DNA of 64,000 bases from VBOC01 sp964512655. GTDB lineage: Bacteria; Bacteroidota; Ignavibacteria; UBA10030; SZUA-254. Under the pieces are notes generated by a model. The model had not been told where the DNA came from. It made no database searches and worked only from the letters and a program-made list of their open reading frames with translations. The DNA is taken from positions 1-64,000 of the forward strand of contig CAZEJT010000007.1 in NCBI GenBank assembly GCA_964512655.1, in the 5' to 3' direction. Below are positions 25,507-34,391 of the stretch, piece after piece; the stretch's first letter is position 1, and each line of letters opens with the position of its first letter. Position numbers and translations under genes: made by a program.

Positions 25507-27180
25507 TCAATCCTTCGTGATGTTGTGAGCGACGTCGATGCCGAGCTTGCGCAGGTAAGGGCCCGTCTCCAGGTTTTTTCCGGTCGCATCCCTGATCCGC
25601 TCCGTCCACTCCTCGGTTTCTCCGGGGGCGTAGAGGTGGGAGATCATCCAGGCCGCGACGCGAGGGTCCTGAGATTTCTTTTCGCCGAATTTGTTGGAGA
25701 GCGCCTCCTGGAGCTGAGTCGCAATCATGCCGGCAAGGACGTAGTTCTGATAATAGCAGGGGTAGGAGACGTACCAGATCGATGCGGCATACTGCGGCCT
25801 CTCCGTCGAGTCGAGTTCGACGAGGAGACACTTTTTGAAGAGCTCGCGCTCCGCGGCCGCGATGTCCTGATCCGGATTCTGGTACATCCGGTATTCGATG
25901 AAGAAGTCCTTCATGAGCCGCCGCAGGCGGACAAGCGCCGGAAGCGGGCGGTTCTTCATGTAGCGTTCGATCTGCCGGGGCTTTACTCCGGCGGAAGCGG
26001 AGAGCCACAGCGAGTCGTCCGTAAATTCGCCATGCATGTCGGCGACGCCCTCTTCGTACGCAGCGCACTGGGCGCCGGGAATCCATTCGTACCCCTTCAG
26101 GATCGGATACTCGGCCTTTGTGTTGACGGCTTTGAGCGAATGGCCGTATTCATGAAATGCCGTGGAGTAGAAACCCTTCCCCTTCGTGGGATTCACCAGG
26201 AAGCGCGAGTCGCCCGGGATGGAGATTGCCAGGCTCAAGCCCCCGTACGGGATGTCCTTCACCACCTCGCGGATGGGGAGCGAGCCGGCATCGAACCCGA
26301 TCCCCCGTTGAAATTCGTGGATGACTTCAAAGACCGAATCGGGGTCGAAATATTTGTCCGGGAGCTGGACGCCTTCCCGGAGGGAGTACTCGTAATCCCA
26401 TGGACCGAACCTGCCGATCCGGTTCTTTTCGCCCGCGGAGGCGATAAATGCCTCCAGAGGATCCCGGGTCTGTTCCTCAAGGTCATTCATCGTCCTGAGA
26501 AGCCACGACTCATCGATGGCCTGTAGGCGGAGGACGAGCGAGTAGAAATTGGGAAAACCGAGCGCCCTGGCCTTCTCGTTCCGGAGCTTGACAAGGCGCA
26601 GAAGGTCCGATGAAGTCGCCGAGGAGATCTGCGAGGTGAGCGCCCAGAGACGATGCCGCATCGCCTGTTTGCGCTCTACCCTGAGGCGATTGCTCGCCTG
26701 GGCCCGTGTGAGGAGCGAATCTCCGAGTTTCAGCCTGAAATCCGTGATGGTCTGCTGAAGCCGGTTTTCGAGGGTGGCGATCTCGGGGTCGGAGTAGATC
26801 GCGCCGCCTATGAAACATCTCCGCCAGAGCTCGAGACGCCGGGCGAGCTGTTTATCGGAGAGGGACGACGAGCGCGCGCACCACTCTTCGATGATCGCGC
26901 GCGCGCTGGTGTCTCCGAAGATCGCCGCGAACCCGGCCTTCGCGCCGTCGAGATCGTACGGCGCCTCCTTCGAGTAACTGTTCCAATTTGCCATCCCCAT
27001 CCCGTAGCACGCCTTCTCATACCGTCGCTCGAGAGAGTCGAGGTACACATAGAGTTCATTCTTGGAGCCCACCTTCACGCTTTTCGGGTCTTGATTCTCC
27101 TTCATCTTCATGCAGCAATAATACGACGCCGAGAGGAAAGCGACAAGAGCCACGCCCGTGAGACGCAGTCGGAAGTTCAA
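25507..27180 (-). CDS. exported HEYGH zinc metallopeptidase (M2/M3-like)
   Basis: About 557 aa. No good ATG with a Shine-Dalgarno exists; I chose TTG at 27180 because it gives a lipoprotein-like N-terminus (NFRLRLTGVALVAFLSASYYCC). The frame is open to 27300 and an ATG lies near 27115, so the start is uncertain. Catalytic motif HEYGH near residue 354, followed by EEGVADMHGE with the third ligand Glu, as in gluzincins of the M3 (oligopeptidase) and M2 (ACE-like) families. The fold is all-helical (LARRLELWRRCFIGG, RLQAIDESWLLRTM). It would cleave short peptides or dipeptides in the periplasm. It is first in a pair with the calcium-loop protein. Confidence 0.85.
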   Translation of the reverse strand: MNFRLRLTGVALVAFLSASYYCCMKMKENQDPKSVKVGSKNELYVYLDSLERRYEKACYGMGMANWNSYSKEAPYDLDGAKAGFAAIFGDTSARAIIEEWCARSSSLSDKQLARRLELWRRCFIGGAIYSDPEIATLENRLQQTITDFRLKLGDSLLTRAQASNRLRVERKQAMRHRLWALTSQISSATSSDLLRLVKLRNEKARALGFPNFYSLVLRLQAIDESWLLRTMNDLEEQTRDPLEAFIASAGEKNRIGRFGPWDYEYSLREGVQLPDKYFDPDSVFEVIHEFQRGIGFDAGSLPIREVVKDIPYGGLSLAISIPGDSRFLVNPTKGKGFYSTAFHEYGHSLKAVNTKAEYPILKGYEWIPGAQCAAYEEGVADMHGEFTDDSLWLSASAGVKPRQIERYMKNRPLPALVRLRRLMKDFFIEYRMYQNPDQDIAAAERELFKKCLLVELDSTERPQYAASIWYVSYPCYYQNYVLAGMIATQLQEALSNKFGEKKSQDPRVAAWMISHLYAPGETEEWTERIRDATGKNLETGPYLRKLGIDVAHNITKD

Positions 27181-27289
27181 CGTTGCGGAGTCAAGATGAG
27201 CACATGGGATACGAATTCGGCTTTTAAGATATGAAAATTTTTCGTGAAACGGTGAAAGTGCCGAATCCCCTTGAAATCCCGCACTTTTC

Positions 27290-27318
27290 TTGCTTCTCAA
27301 ACCCTCTTTTCTTATTAT
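27290..27318 (+). promoter_or_regulatory. promoter TTGCTT-17-TATTAT for polyprenyl synthetase operon
   Basis: -35 at 27290-27295, -10 at 27313-27318, 39 bp before the GTG at 27358. It would make the upstream TTG at 27271 untranslated. Confidence 0.5.
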
Positions 27319-27357
27319 ACCCGCAAGGATCCGCCCGTCTCAACAACTCTTCCGCCG

Positions 27358-28359
27358 GTGAGCCCAGAATCACTAACTGATCGCCAATTCAGGCGGGTCT
27401 GCGACTCGTACAGGGTTCTTATCGAAAAAAGGCTTCGCGCTCTCACGGATCACCGCGAACCCGGATGGGTCTACGAGCCGGTCAGGTACGCGCTTTCGGG
27501 GGGAGGCAAACGGATCAGGTCTCTTCTCGTTCTCTTTTCGTGTGAAGCTGCCGGCGGAGACCCTCTCCGCGCCCTGAACGCCGCCGCCGCGATGGAAATA
27601 TTGCATAATTTTACGCTGGTCCACGACGATGTCATGGATAATGCGGAGCTCCGCCGCGGGAAGCCGACCGTTCACAGGCGTTGGAGCGCAAACGCAGCCA
27701 TTCTCTCGGGCGATGAGCTCGTCGCGCTCGCATACAGGGCCATGCTCCGATCCGACTCGAACCGGCTCCCGGATATTCTCCGCGTGTTCACCGAATCGTT
27801 CGTTGAGGTCTGCGAGGGGCAGGCGCTCGACAAGGAGTTCGAGCGGCGCAGCGCCGTATCCCTCGCGGAATACCTGCGCATGATAGGCAAGAAAACGGGC
27901 CGGATCATCGGGGCGTCGGCTGAGATCGGAGCGATTATCGGAGGTGCCCGGCCGGCGGAGGCCGCGGCCCTGCGCAGTTTTGGCGAGCATCTAGGACGCG
28001 CATTTCAGATCAGGGACGATCTCCTCGACGTCGCCGGGACCGTTGAGGAGTTCGGCAAGGAAATCGGAAGCGATATCAGAGAGAAGAAAAAGACTTATCT
28101 GTTTGTGGCAGCCCTCGGACGTGCCCGTGGAAACGACCGGGCCTTCCTGGCATCGATTCCGCGCCGAAAGCGCATCACGAAGGGCGTCATCGACCGGGTG
28201 AGGCGCATCTACGGGGAGACGGGGGCGTTGGAGAGGGCGGCCAGGGCCGTCGAGAGGAGCACGGCGAGCGCGCAGAAATCGCTCGGCGGCGTGCGACGGG
28301 GGAAGGGCAAGGATCTGCTTCTAGGGCTTTCCCGGCTGCTCCTTGATCGGGCGGCCTGA
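27358..28359 (+). CDS. polyprenyl (geranylgeranyl/farnesyl-type) diphosphate synthase
   Basis: 333 aa from GTG 27358 (in-frame TTG at 27271 also possible; the first gives family length and lies after the promoter). First Asp-rich motif LVHDDVMDNAELRRGKPT (DDxxD) and second QIRDDLLDVAG (DDxxD) are both intact, with GGGKRIR for IPP binding. The residues before the first motif (EILHNFTLVHDD) have no bulky block like short-chain enzymes, but chain length cannot be fixed by eye. It condenses IPP onto allylic diphosphates for quinones or membrane lipids. It leads the long rightward operon; ptsH begins 6 bp later. Confidence 0.93.
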   Translation: MSPESLTDRQFRRVCDSYRVLIEKRLRALTDHREPGWVYEPVRYALSGGGKRIRSLLVLFSCEAAGGDPLRALNAAAAMEILHNFTLVHDDVMDNAELRRGKPTVHRRWSANAAILSGDELVALAYRAMLRSDSNRLPDILRVFTESFVEVCEGQALDKEFERRSAVSLAEYLRMIGKKTGRIIGASAEIGAIIGGARPAEAAALRSFGEHLGRAFQIRDDLLDVAGTVEEFGKEIGSDIREKKKTYLFVAALGRARGNDRAFLASIPRRKRITKGVIDRVRRIYGETGALERAARAVERSTASAQKSLGGVRRGKGKDLLLGLSRLLLDRAA

Positions 28360-28365
28360 CCCCTG

Positions 28366-28629
28366 ATGATCGAGCGGGAAGTGACAATCAGGAACCGCAC
28401 CGGCATTCACACGAGGCCTGCCGCGGTGCTGGTAAAAACCGCATCGAGATTCAAGTCGGAATTCCTTATCTACAAGGACGGGATGGAGATCAACGGGAAG
28501 AGCATTATCGGCGTGATGACGCTGGCGGCGGAGCAGGGATCCAAGCTCCTTCTGCGGTTTGCGGGAGAGGACGAGGAAGAAGCGGCCCGGGCCGTGATCG
28601 CTCTCTTTGAAAGCGGGTTCGACGAGTGA
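28366..28629 (+). CDS. ptsH: phosphocarrier protein HPr
   Basis: 87 aa. The phosphorylated His15 is in TGIHTRPAA and the regulatory Ser46 in NGKSIIGVM, so HPr kinase control is possible. HPr takes phosphate from EI and passes it to sugar transporters or regulators. It overlaps ptsI by 4 bp. No EII gene is in the window. Confidence 0.96.
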   Translation: MIEREVTIRNRTGIHTRPAAVLVKTASRFKSEFLIYKDGMEINGKSIIGVMTLAAEQGSKLLLRFAGEDEEEAARAVIALFESGFDE

Positions 28630-30398
28630 AGAAGACCGACCGGCGCCCGCAGCTGGAACGGGTTCACGAGGGACTCCCCGCGTCTCCCGGCATCGCCATC
28701 GGCCGTGCATACCTCTTCATCAAGGAAATCCCCCGCATCGAGGAGCGCGACCTCGGCGCCGGCGGCGTCGAGGACGAGATCGAGCGGCTCCACCGCGCGA
28801 TTGAGAAGTCGTCCAAGCAATTGAACAAGATCCTTCTCTTCGCCCGGCAGAAGATGGGGGATGCAAAGGCGAGGATCTTCGAAGCGCAGATGATGGTGCT
28901 GGAGGACCGGATCCTCCTCGACGCGGTGGCAAAGAGAATTCGCAAAGAGCGCAAGAATGCCGAGTACATCGTGAGCGACGAGATCGGCAAGTACGCCCAA
29001 CTCATGCTTGCCGCGCAAGACGATTACATGCACGAGCGGGCGCACGACATCGAGGATCTCAAGAACCGCGTCATCCGCATCCTCCACGAAGAAACGCTCG
29101 TCTCGCGGTTGGATGAGTCGGTGACCATCATCGCGCACGCCCTCAGCGCGACGGACACCATGATTCTCGCCCGCAACCATCCCCTCGGCTACGCGACGGA
29201 TACCGGGGGACCCCTGTCGCACCCCGCCCTGATCGCCCGCTCGCTCGGCATCCCGGCCGTCGTCGCCCTCGGCGACATCAGCCGCGACGTCGAGAATGGC
29301 GACACGATCATCATCGACGGATACAGCGGCACGGTGGTGATCAATCCGTCCCCGGAGCGCGTGGCGGAGTTCACGCAGAAGCGCGAGCGGATGGAGAAGT
29401 TCAAGGCCGCGCTCGCCGAGCTAAGGGACCTGCCGGCGACCACGACCGACGGCCGCAGCATAGAGCTCTCCGCGAATATCGAGCTCCCCGAGCAGCTGGA
29501 ATATGTCGTCGTCCAGGGATCGCAGGGGGTGGGGCTCTACCGCACCGAGAGCCTCCTGATGGAGAGGGACGACATTCCCTCCGAAGACGAGCAGTACGCG
29601 GAATACAAAAAGGTCGCCGACCGGCTTTCCCCGCACAGGGTCATCATGCGCACCTTCGACATCGGCGGCGACAAGATCGCCCCCGAGGCCGCGGAGGAAG
29701 CGAATCCGTTTCTGGGGTGGCGCGGGATCAGGATCTGCTTCGACCGGCCCGACCTCTTCATGAACCAGCTCCGCGCCATGCTGAGGGCGAGCATCCGCAG
29801 GAATCTCGCGATCATGTTCCCGATGGTGACAACGATCGGGGAAGTGCGGAAAGCGAAGGAGTTCGTCGAAAAGGCAAAAACCGAGCTGAGAGAGAGCGGC
29901 ATCGGGTTCGATGAAAAGATCCAGCTCGGCGTGATGATCGAAGTCCCTACTGCGGCCCTCAATGCCAGGCAGATAGCCGCGGAAGTCGATTTCCTGAGCA
30001 TCGGCTCGAACGACCTGATCCAGTACCTCCTCGCCGTCGACCGGGGGAACAATCTCGTCACCCGGCTCTACCAGACGTTCGATCCGGGCGTCCTCGCGAC
30101 GCTGAAGCACGTCATCAACGCCGGGCACAAGGAGAAGAAGTGGGTCGGCATCTGCGGAGAGATGGCAGGCAATCCTCTCGCGGCCCCGCTCCTCATCGGG
30201 CTGGGGATCGACGAGCTGAGCGTCGTCCCTGCGGTCCTCCCGGAGATCAAGAAGATCGTGCGCTCCACGAGTTACGCGCGGTTGCAGGAGATCGCGAAGG
30301 ACGCTCTGACCTTCCCGACCGCGCAGGAGACCGAAGCATATCTGAAGGAGTTCCTGAAAGAAGAAATCCCCGATTTGCCGCTGGACGATAATTCCTGA
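28626..30398 (+). CDS. ptsI: phosphoenolpyruvate-protein phosphotransferase (enzyme I)
   Basis: 590 aa, GTG start overlapping ptsH by 4 bp. HPr-binding helical domain (about 40-140), swivelling His domain with GGPLSHPALIARS (active His about 198), and the PEP-binding TIM barrel (about 260-590) with GIGLYRTE-like GVGLYRTESLLM, FDIGGDK, NPFLGWRGIR, MIEVPTAAL, SNDLIQY and CGEMAGNP (catalytic Cys). It moves phosphate from PEP to HPr. Length is normal. The neighbourhood (isoprenoid enzyme, sugar-phosphate isomerase) lacks transporter components, which hints at a regulatory PTS or EIIs elsewhere. Confidence 0.97.
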   Translation: MKKTDRRPQLERVHEGLPASPGIAIGRAYLFIKEIPRIEERDLGAGGVEDEIERLHRAIEKSSKQLNKILLFARQKMGDAKARIFEAQMMVLEDRILLDAVAKRIRKERKNAEYIVSDEIGKYAQLMLAAQDDYMHERAHDIEDLKNRVIRILHEETLVSRLDESVTIIAHALSATDTMILARNHPLGYATDTGGPLSHPALIARSLGIPAVVALGDISRDVENGDTIIIDGYSGTVVINPSPERVAEFTQKRERMEKFKAALAELRDLPATTTDGRSIELSANIELPEQLEYVVVQGSQGVGLYRTESLLMERDDIPSEDEQYAEYKKVADRLSPHRVIMRTFDIGGDKIAPEAAEEANPFLGWRGIRICFDRPDLFMNQLRAMLRASIRRNLAIMFPMVTTIGEVRKAKEFVEKAKTELRESGIGFDEKIQLGVMIEVPTAALNARQIAAEVDFLSIGSNDLIQYLLAVDRGNNLVTRLYQTFDPGVLATLKHVINAGHKEKKWVGICGEMAGNPLAAPLLIGLGIDELSVVPAVLPEIKKIVRSTSYARLQEIAKDALTFPTAQETEAYLKEFLKEEIPDLPLDDNS

Positions 30399-30441
30399 TG
30401 ACGCCGGCGCCACCTTCACTCATCCTCCGGGAGAATGCCCC

Positions 30442-31491
30442 ATGAACGAACTGACCGTTGAGCGTTACGACAAGTCCGGCATGCGCCGCCTGATCGCGGG
30501 ATTCCCGCAGCAGGTGAAGGACGCGCTGGCCATCGCGCAGCGCGCCCCCATGCCGAAGGGAGTGAAGTCGGTCGAGAACATCGTCCTCACCGGACTCGGA
30601 GGGTCCGCCATCGCGGGAGACCTTCTGCGGTCGTACCTCGCGCCCGAGCTGAAGATCCCCTTCATCGTCAACCGCCATTACGTGCTTCCCGAATTCGTCG
30701 GACCCCGAACGCTGGTGATCGTGTCGAGCTATTCGGGCGACACCGAGGAAACGGTCGCGGCGCATCACGAGGCGCGCAAGAGGCGCGCGAACGTGCTCTG
30801 CATCAGCACCGGGGGCGAGACGGCCCGCCTCGCGCAGAAATTCAGGCAGCCGCTGATCAGGATCCCGAAGGGGCTCCCCCCGAGAGCGGCCCTCGGCTAC
30901 TCGTTCTTCCCCCTCCTCACGGCTCTTGTGAGGATGAAATTGATCCGACCGCGGCCGGGAGACCTCAAGGAAACGATCTCCCTCCTCGACCGGGCATCAA
31001 AACGGTACAGTTCGCTCGATCCGAGAAAGAACTTCGTTCTTCAGATCGCCCAGCGCCTCTACGGGAAGCTTCCCGTCATCTATTCCGCCGCTGACCGCTT
31101 CGATACCGTCAACCTCCGGTGGAGGGGGCAGATGGAGGAGAACGCCAAGGTCCTCGCATACGGCAATGTCCTCCCCGAGATGAACCATAACGAGCTCGTC
31201 GGGTGGAAGGTGCTCCAGCGGCAGATGAGCGAGATCGCGGTGATTTTCCTGCGCGACCGGCAGGACCACAAGCGCGTCAAGGTGAGGATGGAGATCACCA
31301 AGAGCATCGTCAAGGAGTTCTCCGGGAGCACGACCGAAGTGATGAGCGAGGGGAAATCGCTCCTCGCCCGGATGTTCTCCCTCATCCACAAGGGCGACTG
31401 GGTGAGCTTCTATCTCGCCATTCTCAACGGCATGGACCCCACCCCCGTAAAGGTCATCGATTACCTTAAATGGGAGCTCGGTAAGATCTGA
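30442..31491 (+). CDS. bifunctional phosphoglucose/phosphomannose isomerase
   Basis: 349 aa; GGGAGAA precedes the ATG. Two SIS sub-domains: TGLGGSAIAGDLLRSYL with the sugar-phosphate-binding SSYSGDTEET (about 93-103), and a C-terminal half with the catalytic Glu/His region (MNHNELVGW, PEMNHNE). Family members interconvert glucose-6-P and fructose-6-P, and mannose-6-P, and are found in archaea and FCB-type bacteria. It lies 43 bp after ptsI in the same direction. It feeds glycolysis and sugar-nucleotide synthesis. Confidence 0.93.
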   Translation: MNELTVERYDKSGMRRLIAGFPQQVKDALAIAQRAPMPKGVKSVENIVLTGLGGSAIAGDLLRSYLAPELKIPFIVNRHYVLPEFVGPRTLVIVSSYSGDTEETVAAHHEARKRRANVLCISTGGETARLAQKFRQPLIRIPKGLPPRAALGYSFFPLLTALVRMKLIRPRPGDLKETISLLDRASKRYSSLDPRKNFVLQIAQRLYGKLPVIYSAADRFDTVNLRWRGQMEENAKVLAYGNVLPEMNHNELVGWKVLQRQMSEIAVIFLRDRQDHKRVKVRMEITKSIVKEFSGSTTEVMSEGKSLLARMFSLIHKGDWVSFYLAILNGMDPTPVKVIDYLKWELGKI

Positions 31492-31497
31492 CCTTCG

Positions 31498-31526
31498 TTG
31501 CATGTTTGCGGGGAAACCGGTACCAT
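31498..31526 (+). promoter_or_regulatory. possible promoter TTGCAT-17-TACCAT
   Basis: Directly after the PGI/PMI stop; it would put the transcript start near 31533 and so favours the ATG at 31546 for the next gene. The -10 is a partial match. Confidence 0.35.
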
Positions 31527-31545
31527 ACAGATGTGTGAGAATGGT

Positions 31546-34389
31546 ATGTGCCGCCGGCTGATCCGATATTTTCTCGTTCTTCTCCTCCCCGCCGCCACCG
31601 CCTCCGCGCAGTTCTTCTACTTCGGCCAGAATAAGGTTCAGTACACCGATTTCGACTGGCACGTGCTCAAGACCGAGCACTTCGACATCTATTACTACCC
31701 GGAGATGAAGGATCTCGCCGAGCGGGGGGCCTATTTCGCGGAAGAGAGCTACAGGGTGCTCGAGCAAAAGTTCAGCAACAACGTTACGAACCGGGTCCCC
31801 CTCATTTTTTACAGCTCCCACCTTCATTTCCAGCAGACGAACACCACCCCCGGTTTCATTCCCGAGGGAGTCGGGGGCTTCTTCGAGTTCCTCAAGGGGC
31901 GGGTCGTCATACCCTACGACGGCTCGATGTGGGACTTCCGGCACGTCATACGGCACGAGCTGACGCACGTCTTCATGCACAGCAAGATCAACCGCGTCCT
32001 GCTCGATCACCGGATGTCGCAGGACCGCCTCCCTCCGCTCTGGTTCGTGGAAGGCCTCGCGGAATACTGGTCGACCGACTGGGACGATCAGGCGGAGATG
32101 GTCATCCGCGACGCCGTCGTGAGCAACTACCTGGTGCCTCTGAGCGATATGGATCAGATTTTCGGCACCTTCCTGATGTACAAGGAAGGGCAGAACATCT
32201 GCCAGTTCATCTCGGAGCGCTACGGGGAAGAGAAGATCCTGCTCCTGATGGAGAATTTCTGGAAATCGAATTCGTTCGACGAGATCTTCAAGCTGACGTT
32301 CGACCGCACCTACCGGCAGTTCGACGAGGAGTGGACCTACGCGCTGAAGAAGAAGTACTATCCGCTTCTCGGCTCTCTCGACCAGCCGAGCGCCGTGACA
32401 AAGGCGATCGTCACGGAAGGCTTCAACTCGAAACCGGTCTACTACCATCACGGCGACCGGAAGGAGCTCTACTTCATCGGGAACCATACCGGCTACACGA
32501 GCATCTTCAGGGTCTCCACCGACAGCGGAGCCGACCGCCATCCGGCCACCGTGATCGAGGGCGAGAAAACGGACGAGTTCGAGGCGTTCCACATTTTCCA
32601 GAGCAGGCTCGACATCTCCGCGGACGGAATCCTCGCCTTCGTCACGAAGAGCGGCGAGAACGACGCGCTCCACCTCTACGACCTCAACGAGGAGAAGATC
32701 ATCGAGACCTGCCATTTCAAAGACCTGGTGGTGCTCGGCTCGCCGTCGTGGTCGCCCGACGGGAAACGCCTGGCCTTGAACGCGATCGATAAATCGGGCA
32801 CGAGCGATCTCTACATATGGGACAGGGACCGGAGCGTTCTCACCCGACTGACCAACGACGTGTACGACGACAGGGATCCCGCATGGTCGCCCTCAGGAGA
32901 CCGGATCGTCTTCTCGTCGGACCGCTCGTCGTACGGCGAGCACGGCGCATACAACCTCTTCTCCTTCGACCTGCGGACGCAGCAGATCTCGTATCTGACC
33001 TACGGAAACGAGAGCTACTCCTCCCCCCGCTTTTCCCCCGACGGGAGAGCGCTCATCTTCACGTGCGACCGGGGAGGCGCCCGGAATGTCTGGATGATGA
33101 AAATGGACTCCACCGGCCCCTCGCCGCACGAAATGCGCAAGATTACGGAGTTCACGACCGCGGCATTCGACCCGGCGTGGGCGGACAGCGCGCTCGTCTT
33201 CGCCGCGTTCGAGAATTTCAGGTTCCAGATCCGGACGATCCCCGATCTGTACGCGGCGTACGACTCGTCGAAGAGTTCCTCGACGATCGAAGTCGCCGCT
33301 GACGACAGGCCCTGGCAGCCGAAAACCATCGAGGGGGAATCGGAGGTCAAGGCGCTGCGGTACACCGGCCAGTACAGCCTCGACATCGCCCAGAGCCAGA
33401 TTGCGACGGACCCGGTCTTCGGCACGAACGGCGGAGCGTTTCTGGCCCTGAGCGACCTTCTCGGAAACGAGCAGTACTATTTCCTCCTCTACAACACCGC
33501 GCAGGCGTCGAGCGAGCTCCTTTCGAGCTTCAACATCGCCATCTCGCGGATCTCGCTTCAGCAGCGCACGAATTACGCGTACGGCATCTACCGCTTCAGC
33601 GGGCGGAGGTATGACCTGACGGACCCCGACGAGTTCTTCTTTGAACGGGTCTTCGGGGGATACTTCACGCTGAGCTATCCTCTCTCCAGGTTCAGGAGGA
33701 TCGCGACCGACATCAGCCTCAGCCACTCCGAGAAGGACGCATCCGACGCGGCGGTGTCGGGACTTGAGGCGTCGAACATCGATCTCGCGCGCCGCGCCCT
33801 CTTTCTCTCGAACTCCGTCTCCTTCACGCAGGACAACTCTCTTTGGGGCCCCAGCGGGCCGCTTGACGGGAGCCGCTTCAACGTAACGCTCGGCTATACG
33901 ACCGACATCCAGTACTCGAATGCGAACTACTATTCGGTCATAGTCGACTACCGCCAGTACTTCCGCATCGCCGAGCGCTCCGCGTATGCCATGCGATGGT
34001 GGCTCTTTTACAACGACGGCAAGGAGGCGCGCCGCTTCTTCATGGGGGGAAGCTGGGATTTGCGGGGGTACGACCGGTTCTCCCTTCGCGGGAAAAGGCT
34101 CTGGCTGACGTCCCACGAGCTTCGCTTCCCGTTTCTGGACCAGCTGGCGATGAGGTTCCCGTTCGGGGGATTGACTCTCGTGGGAATCAGAGGCGCGCTC
34201 TTTTTCGACGCGGGGAACGCCTGGGACGACCAGTACCTGCAAACCCTGGGGAGCGTCGGCGCGGGGGTGCGGCTCAACCTCGGGGGAGTGCTGGTGCTGA
34301 GATACGATCTCGGAAAGAGGATCGAGGACAATTTCACGAGATTTCAGACCGGCCTCTTCCAGCAGTTCTTCTTCGGATGGGATTTCTGA
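31546..34389 (+). CDS. outer-membrane protease/TolB-propeller/Omp85-barrel fusion
   Basis: 947 aa from ATG 31546 (an ATG at 31531 is in frame). Signal peptide residues 1-22 (ATASAQ). Peptidase-MA-like metalloprotease domain (about 25-270): HELTH near 136 and EGLAEYWS near 168 supply the HExxH and downstream Glu. TolB/WD40-like PD40 propeller (about 290-600): GSPSWSPDGKRLAL, DPAWSPSGDRIVFSSDR, SSPRFSPDGRALIFTCDR. C-terminal Omp85-type barrel (about 620-947): WDLRGYDRFSLRGK near 838 is like the lid-loop (V/I)RG(F/Y) motif, and the chain ends FFFGWDF. So one chain joins periplasmic protease, propeller and outer-membrane channel. Function unknown; assembly, secretion or surface proteolysis are possible. 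The next gene is a BamB-like propeller. Confidence 0.85.
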   Translation: MCRRLIRYFLVLLLPAATASAQFFYFGQNKVQYTDFDWHVLKTEHFDIYYYPEMKDLAERGAYFAEESYRVLEQKFSNNVTNRVPLIFYSSHLHFQQTNTTPGFIPEGVGGFFEFLKGRVVIPYDGSMWDFRHVIRHELTHVFMHSKINRVLLDHRMSQDRLPPLWFVEGLAEYWSTDWDDQAEMVIRDAVVSNYLVPLSDMDQIFGTFLMYKEGQNICQFISERYGEEKILLLMENFWKSNSFDEIFKLTFDRTYRQFDEEWTYALKKKYYPLLGSLDQPSAVTKAIVTEGFNSKPVYYHHGDRKELYFIGNHTGYTSIFRVSTDSGADRHPATVIEGEKTDEFEAFHIFQSRLDISADGILAFVTKSGENDALHLYDLNEEKIIETCHFKDLVVLGSPSWSPDGKRLALNAIDKSGTSDLYIWDRDRSVLTRLTNDVYDDRDPAWSPSGDRIVFSSDRSSYGEHGAYNLFSFDLRTQQISYLTYGNESYSSPRFSPDGRALIFTCDRGGARNVWMMKMDSTGPSPHEMRKITEFTTAAFDPAWADSALVFAAFENFRFQIRTIPDLYAAYDSSKSSSTIEVAADDRPWQPKTIEGESEVKALRYTGQYSLDIAQSQIATDPVFGTNGGAFLALSDLLGNEQYYFLLYNTAQASSELLSSFNIAISRISLQQRTNYAYGIYRFSGRRYDLTDPDEFFFERVFGGYFTLSYPLSRFRRIATDISLSHSEKDASDAAVSGLEASNIDLARRALFLSNSVSFTQDNSLWGPSGPLDGSRFNVTLGYTTDIQYSNANYYSVIVDYRQYFRIAERSAYAMRWWLFYNDGKEARRFFMGGSWDLRGYDRFSLRGKRLWLTSHELRFPFLDQLAMRFPFGGLTLVGIRGALFFDAGNAWDDQYLQTLGSVGAGVRLNLGGVLVLRYDLGKRIEDNFTRFQTGLFQQFFFGWDF

Positions 34390-34391
34390 GG

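Noticed and set aside
30997..32715. 572-codon leftward frame opposite PGI/PMI and the protease fusion
   Set aside because: Antisense shadow with a skewed Val/Asp/Leu/Glu/His content and no family.
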